Source of the DNA: Ptiloglossa arizonensis
Lineage: Eukaryota > Arthropoda > Insecta > Hymenoptera > Colletidae
Assembly (NCBI RefSeq): GCF_051014685.1
Contig: NW_027478398.1
Coordinates: forward strand, 434,001-498,000
Length of the DNA stretch: 64,000 nt
Direction: 5' to 3'
Shown here: one piece after another, positions 49,810 to 63,200 of the stretch
Layout of the letters: each line of letters begins with the position of its first letter
Position numbering within the stretch: the first letter of the stretch is position 1
Notes under the pieces: model-generated
Told to the model about the DNA's origin: nothing
Database searches by the model: none
The model's input: only the letters and a program-made list of their open reading frames with translations
Program-made: the position numbers and the translations under genes

Positions 49810-52800
49810 TTATAGGTTTCGAGTATCAGACCAGCGAAAATTTTGATGGTTTCTCAAACATTCCGTAACTTCAAACTCCCATATCTCGCGAACGGAATGC
49901 CGAACTCGAGAAATTACTGATGCATCTGAAAGTAGAGTCTCGCCCGTTTACAATGGTGTGTGTACTTTTCCCCTAGGCCATTCTAGTTTTTGGTTTCGAG
50001 TATCACACCAGCCAAAATTTAGTTGGTTTCTCAAACATTCCGTAACTTCAAACTCCCATATCTCGCGAACGGAATGACGAAATCGAGAATTTCCTGTTGC
50101 ATCTGAAAGTAGAAACTCGCCCGATTACAATGGAGTGTGTACTTTTCCCCTAGGCCATTCCGGTTATTGGTTTCGAGTTTCAGACTTGCGAAAATTTTAA
50201 TGGTTTCTCAACCATTCCTTAACTTCAAACTTCCATATCTCGCGAACGAATTGACGAACTCGAGAACGTCCGGTTGCATCTGGTAGTAGAAACTCGCCCG
50301 ATTACAATGGTATGTGTGTTTTTCCCCTAGGCCATTGTAGTTATTGGTTTCGAGTATCAGACATGCGAAAATTTTGATTGTTTGCCAACCACTCCTTAGC
50401 TCCAAACTCCCATATCTCGAGAACGGAATGACGAACTCGAGAAGTTCCTGTTGCATCTAAAAGTAGAAACTCGCCCGATTACAAAGGTGTGTGTACTTTT
50501 CCCCTAGGCCATTCCAGTTATAGGTTTCGATTATCAGACCAGCGAAAATTTTGATGGTTTCTCAAACATTCCGTAACTTCAAACTCCCATATCTCGCGAA
50601 CGGAATGACGAACTCGAGAAATTCCTGTTTCATCTGGAAGTAGAAACATGCCCGATTACAAAGGTACGTGTTGTTTTCCCCTAGGCCATTGTAGTTATTG
50701 GTTTCGCGTATCAGACTTGCGAAAATTTTGATGGTTTCTCAACCATTCCTTAACTTCAAACTCCCATATCTCGCGAACGGATTGACGAACTCGAGAAGTT
50801 CCTATTGCATCTGAAAGCAGTAGCTCGCCCGATTACAACGGTATGCGTTTTTTTGCCCTAGGCCATAGTAATTATTGGTTTCGAGTATCAGACTTGCGAA
50901 AACTGTGATAGTTTCTCAACAGTTCCTTAACTTCAAACACCCATATCTCGCGAACAGATTGAGGAACTCGGGAAATTCCTGTTCCATCTGAAAGCAGAAA
51001 CTCGCCCGATTACAAAGGTACGTGTATTTTTCCCCTAGGCCATTCCAGTTATTGGTTTCGAGTAACAGACTTGCGAAGATTTTGATGGTTTCTCAACCAT
51101 TCCTTAAATTCAAACTCCCATATCTCGCGAACGGATTGACGAACTCGAGAAATTCCTGTTGCATCTGAAAGTAGAAACTCTCCCGATAACAAAGGTGTGT
51201 GTACTTTTCCCCTAGGCCATTCCAGTTATTCGTTTCGAGTATCAGACCAGCGAAAATTTTGATGGTTTCTCAACCATTCGTTAACTTCAAACTGTCTTAT
51301 CTCGCGAACGGATTGACGAACTCGAGAAATTCCTGTTGCATCTGAAAGTAGAATCTCGCCCGATTGCAACGGTATGTGTATTTTTCCCCTAGGCCATTGT
51401 AGTTATTGGCTTCGAGTATCAGACTTACGAAAATTTTGATGGTTTCTCAACCATTCCTTAACTTCAAACTCCCTTACCTCGCGAACGGATTGGCGAACTC
51501 GAGAAATTCCTGTTGCATCTGAAAGTGGAAACTCGCCCGATTACAATGGTGTGTGTACTTTTCCCCTAAGCCATTCCAGTTATAGGTTTCGAGTATCAGA
51601 CCAGCGGAAATTTTGATGGCTTCTCATACATTCCGTAACTTCAAACTGTCTTATCTCGCGAACGGATTGACGAACTCGAGAAATTCCTGTTGCATCTGAA
51701 AGTAGAAACTAGCCCGATTACAACGGTATGTGTATTTTTCCCCTAGGCCGTTGTAGTTATTGGTTTCGAGTATCAGACTTACGAAAATTTTGATGGTTTC
51801 TCAACCATTCCTTAACTTCAAACTCCCATACCTCGCGAACGGATAGGCGAACTCGAGAAATTCCTGTTGCATCTGAAAGTGGAAACTCGCCCGATTACAA
51901 TGGTGTTTGTACTTTCCCCCTAGGCCGTACCAGTTATTGGTTTCGAGTATCAGACTTGCGAAAATTTGGATGGTTTCTCAACCATTCCTTAACTTCAAAC
52001 TCCCATATCTCGTGAACGGATTGACGAACTCGAGAAATTCCTGTTGCATCTGAAAGTAGAAACTCGCCCGATTACAATGGTGTGTGTACGTTTCCCCTAG
52101 GCCATTCCAGTTATTGGTTTCGAGTATCAGACCAGCGAAAATTTTGATGGTTTCAAAACCATTCCTTAACTTCAAACTCCCATATCTCGCGAACGGATTG
52201 ACGAACTCGAGAAATTCCTGTTGCATCTGAAATTAGAAACTCGCCCGATTACAAAGCTATGTACATTTTTCCCCTAGGCCCCTGTGGTTATTGGTTTCGA
52301 GTATCAGACTTGCGAAATTTTTGATGGTTTCTCAACCACTCCTTAACTCCAAACTCCCATATCTCGCGAACGGAATGACGAATCCGAATAATTTCTGTTG
52401 CATCTGAAAGTAGAAACTCTCCCAATTACAACGGTATGTGTATTTTTCCCCTAGGCCTCTGTAGTTATTGGTTTCGAGTATCAGACTTGCGAAAATTTTG
52501 GTGGTTTCTCAACCATTCCTTAACTTCAAACTCCCATATCTCTCGAACGGATTGACGAACTCGAGAATTTCCTATTGCATCTGAAAGCAGAAACTCGCCC
52601 GATTACAACGGTATGTGTATTTTTGCCCTAGGCCATAGTAGTCATTGGTCTCGAATATCAGACTTGGGAAAATTTTGATGGTTTCTCAAGCACTCCTTAA
52701 CTTCAAACTCCCATATCTCGCGAACTGATTGACGAACTCGAGAACTTCCGGTCGCATCTGGAAGTGGAAACTCGACCGATTACAACGGTATGTGTATTTT

Positions 52801-54860
52801 TCCCTAGGCCATTGTAGTTATTGGTTTCGAGTATCAGACTTGCGAAAATTTTGATGGTTTCTCAACCACTCCTTAACTCCAAACTCCCATATCTCGCGAA
52901 CGGAATGACGAACTCGAGAAATTCCTGTTGCATCTGAAAGTAGAAACTCGCCCGATTACAAAGGTGTGTGTACTTTTCCCCTAGGCCATTCCAGTTATAT
53001 GTTTCGAGTATCAGACCGGCGAAAATTTTGATGGTTTCTCAAACATTCCGTAACTTCAAACTCCCATATCTCGCGAACGGAATGACGAACTCGAGAAATT
53101 CCTGATGCATCAGAAAGTAGAAACTCGCCCGATTACAATGGTGTGTGTACTTTTCCCCTAGGCCATTCTAGTTATTGGTTTCGGGTATCAGACCAGCGAA
53201 AATTTTGATGGTTTCTCAATCATTCCTTAACTCCAAACTCCCATATCTCGCGAACGGAATGACGAATCCGTATAATTTCTGTTGCATCTGAATGTAGAAA
53301 CTCTCCCAATTACAACGGTATGTGTATTTTTCCCCTAGGCCTCTGTAGTTATTGGTTTCGAGTATCAGACTTGCGAAAATTTTGGTGGTTTCTCAACCAT
53401 TCCTTAACTTCAAACTCCCATATCTCTCGAACGGATTGACGAACTCGAGAATTTCCTATTGCATCTGAAAGCAGAAACTCGCCCGATTACAACGGTATGT
53501 GTATTTTTGCCCTAGGCCATACTAGTCATTGGTCTCGAATATCAGACTTGGGATAATTTTGGTGGTTTCTCAACTACTCCTTAACTTCAAACTCCCACAT
53601 CTCGCGAACGGATTGACGAACTCGAGAACTTCCTGTTGCATCTGGAAGTGGAAACCTTGCTCGATTACAACTGTATGTGTACTTTTCCCCTAGGCCATTC
53701 CAGTTGTAGGTTTCGAGCATCAGACCAGCGAAAATTTTGATGGTTTCTCAAACATTCCGTAACTTCAAACTCCCATATCTCGCGAACGGATTGACGAACT
53801 CGAGAACTTCCGGTTGCATCTGGAAGTGGAAACTCGCCCGATTACAACGGTATGTGTATTCTTCCCTAGGCCATTGTAGTTATTGGTTTCGAGTATCAGA
53901 CTTGCGAAAATTTTGATGGTTTCTCAACCGTTCCTTAACTTCGAACTCCCATATCTCTCGAACGGATTGACGAACTCGAGAATTTCCTATTGCATCTGAA
54001 GGCAGAAACGCGCCCGATTACAACGGTATGTGTGTTTTTGCCCTAGGCCATAGTAGTCATTGGTCTCGAATATCAGACTTGCGATAATTTTGGTGGTTTC
54101 TCTACCACTCCTTAACTTCGAACTCCCACATCTCGCGAACGGATTGACGAACTCGAGAACTTCCTGTTGCATCTGGAAGTGGAAACCTTGCTCGATTACA
54201 ACTGTATGTGTATTTTTCCCCTAGGCCACTGTAGTTATTCGTTTCGAGTATCAGACTTGCGAAAATTTTGATGGTTTCTCAACCACTCCTTAAATCCAAA
54301 CTCCCACTTCTCGCGAACGGAATGACGAACTCGAGAAATTCCTGTTGCATCTGAAAGTAGAAACTCGCCCGATTACAATGGTGTGTGTACTTTTCCCCTA
54401 GGCCATTCCAGTTATTGGTTTCGAGTATCAGACCAGCGAATATTTTGATGGTTTATCAACCATTCCTTAACTTCAAACTATCTCATCTCGCCAACGGATT
54501 GACGAACTCGAGAAATTCCTGTTGCATCTGAAAGCAGAAACTCGCCCGATTGCAACGGTATGTTTATTTTTCCCCTAGGCCGTTGTAGTTATTGGTTTCG
54601 AGTATCAGACTTGCGAAAATTTTGATGGTTCCTCAACGATTCCTTAATTTCAAACTCCCATATCTCGCGCACGGATTGACGAACTCGAGAAATTCCAGTT
54701 GCATCTGAATGCAGAAACTCGCCCAATAACAACGGTATATGTATTTTTGCCCTAGGTAATAGTTGTTATTGGTTTCGAGTATGAGACTTTGGAAAATTTT
54801 GATGGTTTCTCAACCGTTCCTTGACTTCAAACTCCCATATCTCGCGAACGGATTGACGAG
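49810..54860 (+). repeat. 31-mer unit, copy 2, lacking two monomers
   Basis: Follows the first unit at offset 5,487, dropping to 5,310 after about 52,988 and to 5,133 after about 54,664. Each step is exactly one monomer. Differences are otherwise scattered single bases (for example GTTGTTTTCCCC for GTTTTTTTCCCC near 50,670; GAATGTAG for GAAAGTAG near 53,291). Identity ends near 54,860. Confidence 0.82.
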
Positions 54861-55001
54861 CTCGAGAAATTCCTGTTGCATCTGAATGCAGAAACTCTCC
54901 CGATTACAACGGTATATGTATTTTTGCCCTAGGTAATAGTAGTTATTGGTTTCGAGTAGCAGACTTGCGAAAATTTTGATGGTTTCTCAACCATTCCTTA
55001 A
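54861..55001 (+). repeat. TGAATGCAG monomer preceding the deletion marker
   Basis: A monomer of the divergent subfamily with CCCTAGGTAATAG and GAGTAGCAG, matching 25,503-25,644. Confidence 0.7.
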
Positions 55002-55151
55002 CTTGAAACTCGCATATCTAGCGAACAGATTGATGAACTCGAGAAATTCCAGTAGCATCTGAAAGTAGAAACTCGCCCGATTACAATGGTGTGTGTACTT
55101 TTCCCCTAGGCCATAGTAGTTATTGGTTTCGAGTATCAGTTGATTCCATAA
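55002..55151 (+). repeat. 150-bp monomer with the same 27-bp deletion
   Basis: The deletion junction GTATCAGTTGATTCC at 55,133-55,147 equals the one at 25,776-25,790, and the flanks also match (CTCGCATATCTAGCG, GAACCGATAGACG). The spacing to the first copy is 29,357 bp. Confidence 0.85.
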
Positions 55152-58100
55152 CTTCAAATTCCCATATCTCGCGAACCGATAGACGAACTCGAGAAATTCC
55201 TGTTGCATCTCAATGCAGAAACTCGCCTGAATACAACGGTATGTGTATTTTTGCCCTAGGCTATAGTAGTTATTGGTTTCGAGTATCAGACTTGCGAAAA
55301 TTTTGATGGTTTCTCAACCATTCCTTAACTTCAAGCTCCCATATCTCGCGAACGGATTGACGAACTCGAGAAATTCCTGTTGCACCTGAAAGTAGAAACT
55401 CCCCGATTACAGAGGTGTGTGAACTTTTCCCCTAGGCCATTCCAGTTATTTGTTTCGAGTATCAGAATTGCGAAAACTTTGATGGTTTCTCAACCATTCC
55501 TTAACTTCAAACTATCATATCTCGCGAACGGATTGACGAACACGAGAAATTCCTGTTGCATTTGAAAGCAGAAACTCGCCCGATTACAAAGGTGTGTGTA
55601 CTTTTCCCCTAGGCCATTCCAGTTATAGGTTTCGAGTATCAGACCAGCGAAAATTTTGATGGTTTCTCAAACATTCCGTAACTCCAAACTCCCATATCTC
55701 GCGAACAGAATGATGAACTCGAGAAATTCCTGTTGCAGCTGAAAGTAGAAACTCCCCGATTACAGAGGTGTGTGAACTTTTCCCCTAGGCCATTCCAGTT
55801 ACAGGCTTCGAGTATCAGACCAGCGAAAATTTTGATGTTTTCTCAACCATTCCTTAATTTTAAACTGTCTTATCTCGCGAACGGATTGACGAACTCGAGA
55901 AATTCCTGTTGCATCTGAAAGCAGAAACTTGCCCGATTACAAAGGTGTGTGTACTTTTCCCCTAGGCCATTCCAGTTATAGGTTTCGAGTATCAGACCAG
56001 CGAAAATTTTGATGGTTTCTCAAACATTCCGTAACTTCAAACTGCCATATCTCGCGAACGGAATGACGAACTCGAGAAATTCCTGCTGCATCTGAAAGTA
56101 GAAACTCGCCCGATTACAATGGTGTGTACTTTTCCCCTAGGCCATTCTAGTTATTGGTTTTGAGTATCAGACCAGCGAAAATTTTGATGGTTTCTCAACC
56201 ATTCCTTAATCCCAAACTCCCATATCTCGCGAACGGGATGACGAACTCGAGAAATTCCTGTTGCATCTGAAAGTAGAAACTCGCCCGATTACAGTGGTGG
56301 GTGTACTTTTCCCCTAGGCCATTCCAGTTATTGGTTTCGAGTATCAGACCTGCGAAAATTTTGATGGTTTCTCAACCATTCCTTAACATCAAACTGTCTT
56401 ATCTCGCGAACGGATTGACGAACTCGAGAAACTCCTGTTGGATCTGAAAGTAGAAACTCGCCCGATTACAGTGGTGTGTGTACTTTTCCCCTAGGCCATT
56501 CCAGTTATTGTTTTCGAGTATCAGATCAGCGAAAATTTTGATGGTTTCTCAACCATTCCTTAACTTCAAACTCCCATATCTCGCGAACGAATTGACGAAC
56601 TCGAGAAATTCCTGTTGCATCTCAAAGCAGAAGCTCGCCCGAATACAACGGTATGTGTATTTTGCCCTAGGCAATAGTAGTTATTGGTTTCGAGTATCAG
56701 ACTTGCGAAAACTTTGATGGCTTCCCAACCATTCCTTAAATTCAAGCTCCCATATCTCGCGAACGGATTGACGAACTAGAGAAATTCCTGTTGCATCTGA
56801 AAGTAGAAACTCGCCCGATTACAATGGTGTGTGTACTTTTCCCCTAGGCCATTCCAGTTATTGGTTTCGAGTATCAGAATTGCGAAAATTTTGATGGTTT
56901 CTCAACCATTCCTTAACTTCAAACTCCCATATCTCGCGAACGAATTGACGAACTCGAGAAATTCCTGTTGCATCTCAAAGCAGAAGCTCGCCCGAATACA
57001 ACGGTATGTGTATTTTGCCCTAGGCAATAGTAGTTATTGGTTTCGAGTATCAGACTTGCGAAAAATTTGATGGCTTCCCAACCATTCCTTAAATTCAAGC
57101 TCCCATATCTCGCGAACGGATTGACGAACTAGAGAAATTCCTGTTGCATCTGAAAGTAGAAACTCGCCCGATTACAATGGTGTGTGTACTTTTCCCCTAG
57201 GCCTTTATAGTTATTCGTTTCGAGTATCAGACATGCGAAAATTTTGATGGTTTCTCAACCATTCCTTAACTTCAAACTCCCATATCTCGCGAACGGATTG
57301 ACGAACTCGAGAAATTCCTGTTGCATCTGAATGCAGAAACTCGCCCAATAACAACGGTATGTGTATTTTTGCCCTAGGCTATAGTAGTTATTGGTTTCGA
57401 GTATCAGACTTGCGAAAATTTTGATGGTTTCTCAACCATTCCTTAACATCAAACTGTCTTATCTCGCGAACGGATTGACGAACTCGAGAAACTCCTGTTG
57501 GATCTGAAAGTAGAAACTCGCCCGATTACAGTGGTGTGTGTACTTTTCCCCTAGGCCATTCCAGTTATTGTTTTCGAGTATCAGATCAGCGAAAATTTTG
57601 ATGGTTTCTCAACCATTCCTTAACTTCAAGCTCCCATATCTCGCGAACGGATTGACGAACTCGAGAAATTCCCGTTGCATCTGAAAGTAGAAACTCGCCC
57701 GATTACAATGGTGTGTGTACTTTTCCCCTAGGCCATTCCAGTTATAGGTTTCGAGTATCAGACTTACGAAAATTATGATGGTTTCTCAACCATTCCTTAA
57801 CATCAAACTTCCATATCTCGCGAACGGATTGACGAACTCGAGAAATTCCTGTTGCATCTGAAAGTAGAAACTCGCCCGATTACAAAGCTATGCGTATTTT
57901 TCCCCTAGGCCTTTATAGTTATTCGTTTCGAGTATCAGACTTGCGAAAATTTTGATGGTTTCTCAAGGATTCCTTAACTTCAAACTCCCATACCTCGCGA
58001 ACGGATTGGCGAACTCGAGAAATTCCTGTTGCATCTGAAAGTGCAAACTCGCCCGATTACAATGGTGTGTGTACTTTTCCCCTAGGCCATGCCAGTTATA

Positions 58101-58415
58101 GGTTTCGAGTATCAGACCAGCGAAAATTTTGTTGGTTTCTCAAACATTCCGTAACTTCAAACTGCCATATCTCGCGAACGGAATGACGAACTCGAGAAAT
58201 TCCTCCTGCATCTGAAAGTAGAAACTCGCCCGATTACAATGGTGTGTGTACTTTTCCCCTAGGCCATTCTAGTTATTGGTTTTGAGTATCAGACCAGCGA
58301 AAATTTAGTTGGTTTCTCAACCATTCCTTAATTCCAAACTCCCATATCTCGCGAACGGAATGACGAACTCGAGAAATTCCTGTTGCATCTGAAAGTAGAA
58401 ACTCGCCCGATTACA
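55152..58415 (+). repeat. Distant copy of 25.8-29 kb, rearranged
   Basis: Carries CTCCCCGATTACAGAGG twice (about 55,394 and 55,748), TTGATGTTTTCTC, TTGGATCTG twice (56,446 and 57,500), GCTATGCGTATT with GCCTTTATAG at 57,897 and CTCCTGCATCTG at 58,203. The order is that of the 26-28 kb neighbourhood with extra local duplications. GTGTGTAC is two bases shorter at about 56,121. Confidence 0.74.
56478..57183 (+). repeat. 353-bp dimer duplication
   Basis: Two dimers at 353-bp spacing, each with a GCATCTCAAAGCAGAAGC monomer and the one-base-short TATTTTGCCCTAGGCAATAG. The copies differ at a few bases at their left end (TTGTTTTCG against TTGGTTTCG). Confidence 0.75.
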
Positions 58416-60250
58416 GTGGAGTGTGTACTTTTCCCCTAGGACATTCCAGTTATTGGTTTCGAGTATCGGACCAGCGAAAATTTTGATGGTTTCTCAAACA
58501 TTCCGTAACTTCAAACTCCCATATCTCGCGAACGGAATGACGAACTCGAGAAATTCCTGTTGCATCTGAAAGTAGAAACTCGCCCGATTACAATGGAGAG
58601 TGTACTTTTCCCCTAGGCCATTCCAGTTATTGGTTTCGAGTATCAGACCAACGAAAATTTTGATGGTTTCTCAAGGATTCCTTAACTTCAAACTCCCATA
58701 CCTCGCGAACGGATTGGCGAACTCGAGAAATTCCTGTTGCATCTGAAAGTGCAAACTCGCCCGATTACAATGGTGTGTGTACTTTTCCCCTAGGCCATTC
58801 CGGTTATTGGTTTCGAGTATCAGACTTGCGAAAATTTTGATTGTTTGTCAACCACTCCTTAGCTCCAAACTCCCATATCTCGCGAACGGAATGACGAACT
58901 CGAGAGGCTCCTGTTGCATCTAAAAGTAGAAACTCGCCCGATTACAAAGGTGTGTGTACTTTTCCCCTAGGCCATTCCAGTTATAGGTTTCGAGTATCAG
59001 ACCAGCGAAAATTTTGATGGTTTCTCAAACATTCCGTAACTTCAAACTCCCATATCTCGCGAACGGAATGACGAACTCGAGAAATGCCTGTTGCATCTGA
59101 AAGTAGAAACGCGCCCGATTACAACGGTGTTTGTACTTTTCCCCTGGGCCATTCCAGTTATTGATTTCGAGTATCAGACCAGCGAAAATTTTGATGGTTT
59201 CTCAACCATTCCTTAACTTCAAACTCCCATATCTCTCGAACGGATTGACGAACTCGAGAATTTCCGATTGCATCTGGAAGTGGAAACTCGCCCGATTACA
59301 AAGCTATGTGTATTTTTTACCCTAGGCCTTTGTAATTATTGGTTTCCAGTATCACACTTGCGAAAATTTTGATGGTTTCTCAACCACTCCTTAACTTCAA
59401 ACTCCCACATCTCGGGAACGGATTGACGAACTCGAGAAGTTCCTGTTGCATCTGAAAGTAGAAACATGCCCGATTACAAAGGTACGTGTATTTCTCCCCT
59501 AGGCCATTGTGGTTATTGGTTTCGCGTATCAGACTTGCGAAAATTTTGATGGTTTCTCAACCATTCCTTAACTTCAAACTCCCATATCTCGCGAACGGAT
59601 TGACGAACACGAGAAGTTCCAATTGCATCTGAAAGCAGTAGCTCGCCCGATTACAACAGTATGCTTTTTTTGCCCTAGGCCATAGTAGTTATTGGTTTCG
59701 AGTATCAGACTTGCGAAAATTGTGATGGTCTCTCAACGATTCCTTAACTTCAAACTCCCATACCTCGCGAACGGATTGGCGAACTCGAGAAATTCCTGTT
59801 GCATCTGAAAGTAGAAACTCGCCCGATTACAGTGGAGTGTGTACTTTTCCCCTAGGACATTCCAGTTATTGGTTTCGAGTATCAGACCAGCGAAAATTTT
59901 GATGGTTTCTCAAACATTCCGTAACTTCAAACTCCCATATCTCGCGAACGGAATGACGAACTCGAGAAATTCCTGTTGCATCTGAAAGTAGAAACTCACC
60001 CGATTACAGTGGAGAGTGTACTTTTCCCCTAGGCCATTCCAGTTATTGGTTTCGAGTATCAGACCAACGAAAATTTTGATGGTTTCTCAAGGATTCCTTA
60101 ACTTCAAACTCCCATACCTCGCGAACGGATTGGCGAACTCGAGAAATTCCTGTTGCATCTGAAAGTGCAAACTCGCCCGATTACAATGGTGTGTGTCCCT
60201 TTCCCCTAGGCCATTCCGGTTATTGGTTTCGAGTTTCAGACTTGCGAAAA
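58416..60250 (+). repeat. 8-mer duplication block
   Basis: GTGGAGTGTG with CTAGGACATTCC at 58,416 repeats at 59,832 (1,416 bp, eight monomers), and GGAGAGTGTAC at 58,595 repeats at 60,011. The match continues for about two monomers, through GGATTCC and AAAGTGCAAAC. In between lie the CCTGGGCC, TTTTTTACCC and CTCGGGAACGG monomers. Confidence 0.74.
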
Positions 60251-63200
60251 TTTTGATGGTTTCTCAACCATTCCTTAACTTCAAACTTCCATATCTCGCG
60301 AACGAATTGACGAACTCGAGAACGTCCTGTTGCATCTGGTAGTAGAGACTCGCCCGATTACAACGGTATGTGTGTTTTTCCCCTAGGCCATTGTAGTTAT
60401 TGGTTTCGAGTATCAGACTTGCGAAAATTTTGATTGTTTGTCAACCACTCCTTAGCTCCAAACTCCCATATCTCGCGAACGGAATGACGAACTCGAGAAG
60501 TTCCTGTTGCATCTAAAAGTAGAAACTCGCCCGATTACAAAGGTGTGTGTACTTTTCCCCTAGGCCATTCCAGTTATAGGTTTCGAGTATCAGACCAGCG
60601 AAAATTTTGATGGTTTCTCAAACATTCCGTAACTTCAAACTCCCATATCTCGCGAACGGAATGACGAACTCGAGAAATTCCTGTTGCATCTGAAAGTAGA
60701 ACCTCGCCCGATTACAATGGAGAGTGTACTTTTCCCCTAGGCCATTCCAGTTATTGGTTTCGAGTATCAGACCAGCGAAAATTTTGATGGTTTCTCAAGG
60801 ATTCCTTAACTTCAAACTCCCATACCTCGCGAACGGATTGGCGAACTCGAGAAATTCCTGTTGCATCTGAAAGTGCAAACTCGCCCGATTACAATGGTGT
60901 GTGTACTTTTCCCCTAGGCCATTCCGGTTATTGGTTTCGAGTTTCAGACTTGCGAAAATTTTGATGGTTTCTCAACCATGCCTTAACTTCAAACTTCCAT
61001 ATCTCGCGAACGAATTGACGAACTCGAGAACGTCCGGTTGCATCTGGTAGTAGAGACTCGCCCGATTACAACGGTATGTGTGTTTTTCCCCTAGGCCATT
61101 GTAGTTATTGGTTTCGAGTATCAGACTTGCGAAAATTTTGATTGTTTGTCAACCACTCCTTAGCTCCAAACTCCCATATCTCGCGAACGGAATGACGAAC
61201 TCGAGAAGTTCCTGTTGCATCTAAAAGTAGAAACTCGCCCGATTACAAAGGTGTGTGTACTTTTCCCCTAGGCCATTCCAGTTATAGGTTTCGAGTATCA
61301 GACCAGCGAAAATTTTGATGGTTTCTCAAACATTCCGTAACTTCAAACTCCCATATCTCGCGAACGGAATGACGAACTCGAGAAATTCCTGTTGCATCTG
61401 AAAGTAGAAACTCGCCCGATTACAACGGTGTTTGTACTTTTCCCCTGGGCCATTCCAGTTATTGGTTTCGAGTATCAGACCAGCGAAAATTTTGATGGTT
61501 TCTCAACCATTCCTTAACTTCAAGCTCCCATATCTCTCGAACGGATTGACGAACTCGAGAATTTCCGATTGCATCTGGAAGTGGAAACTCGCCCGATTAC
61601 AAAGCTATGTGTATTTCTCCCCTAGGCCATTGTAGTTATTGGTTTCGCGTATCAGACTTGCGAAAATTTTGATGGTGTCTCAACCATTCCTTAATTTCAA
61701 ACTCCCATATCTCGCGAACGGATTGACGAACTCGAGAAGTTCCTATTGCATCTGAAAGCAGTAGCTCGCCCGATTACAACGGTATGCGTTTTTTTGCCCT
61801 AGGCCATAGTAGTTATTGGTTTCGAGTATCAGACTTGCGAAAATTGTGATGGTCTCTCAACGATTCCTTAACTTCAAACTCCCATACCTCGCGAACGGAT
61901 TGGCGAACTCGAGAAATTCCTGTTGCATCTGAAAGTAGAATCTCGCCCGATTACAAAGCTGTGTGTACTTTTCCCCAAGGCCTTTCCAGTTATAGGTTTC
62001 GAGTATCAGACCAGCGAAAATTTTGATGGTTTCTCAAACATTCCGTAACTTCAAACTCCCATATCTCGCGAACGGAATGCCGAACTCGAGAAATTACTGA
62101 TGCATCTGAAAGTAGAATCTCGCCCGATTACAATGGTGTTTGTACTTTTCCCCTAGGACATTCTAGTTTTTGGTTTCGAGTATCAGACCAGCGAAAATTT
62201 AGTTGGTTTCTCAATCATTCCTTAACTCCAAACTCCCATATCTCGCGAACGGAATGACGAACTCGAGAAATTCCTGTTGCATCTGAAAGTAGAAACTCGC
62301 CCGATTACAACGGTGTTTGTACTTTTCCCCTAGGCCGTTCCAGTTATTGGTTTCGAGTATCAGACCCGCGAAAATTTTGATGGTTTCTCAACCATTCCTT
62401 AACTTCAAACTCCCATATCTCTCGAACGGATTGACGAACTCGAGAAATTCTTTTTGCATCTGAAAGCAGTAGCTGGCCCGATTACAACGGTATGCGTTTT
62501 TTTGCCCTAGGCCATAGTAGTTATTGGTTTCGAGTATCACACTTGCGACAATTTTGATGGTTTCTCAACCACTCCTCAACTTCAAACTCCCACATCTCGG
62601 GAACGGATTGACGAACTCGAGAAATTCCTGTTGCATCTGAAAGTAGAAACATGCCCGATTACAAAGGTACGTGTATTTTTCCCCTAGGCCATTGTAGTTA
62701 TTGGTTTCGCGTATCAGACTTGCGAAAATGTAGATGGTTTCTCAACCATTCCTTAACTTCAAACTCCCATATCTCGCGAACGGATTGACGAACTCGAGAA
62801 GTTCCTATTGCATCTGAAAGCAGTAGCTCGCCCGATTACAACGGTATGCGTTTTTTTGCCCTAGGCCATAGTAGTTATTGGTTTCGAGTGTCAGACTTGC
62901 GAAAATTGTGATAGTTTCTCAACAGTTCCTTAACTTCAAACACCCATATCTCGCGAACAGATTGAGGAACTCAGGAAATTCCTGTTCCATCTGAAAGCAG
63001 AAACTCGCCCGATTACAAAGGTACGTGTATTTTTCCCCTAGGCCATTCCAGTTATTGGTTTCGAGTATCAGACTTGCGAAAATTTTGATGGTTTCTCAAC
63101 CACTCCTTAACTTCAAACTCCCATATCTCGCGAACGGATTGACGAACTCGAGAAATTCCTGTTGCATCTGAAAGTAGAAACATGCCCGATTACGAAGGTA

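Noticed and set aside
39586..50456. Recurring 82-codon minus-strand frames with MQQE...FARYGSL
   Set aside because: The protein-like appearance comes from the 59-codon periodic frame of the minus strand. The frame ends at a recurring TGA in the AACCATTCC region and occurs in too many drifting copies to be a gene family.
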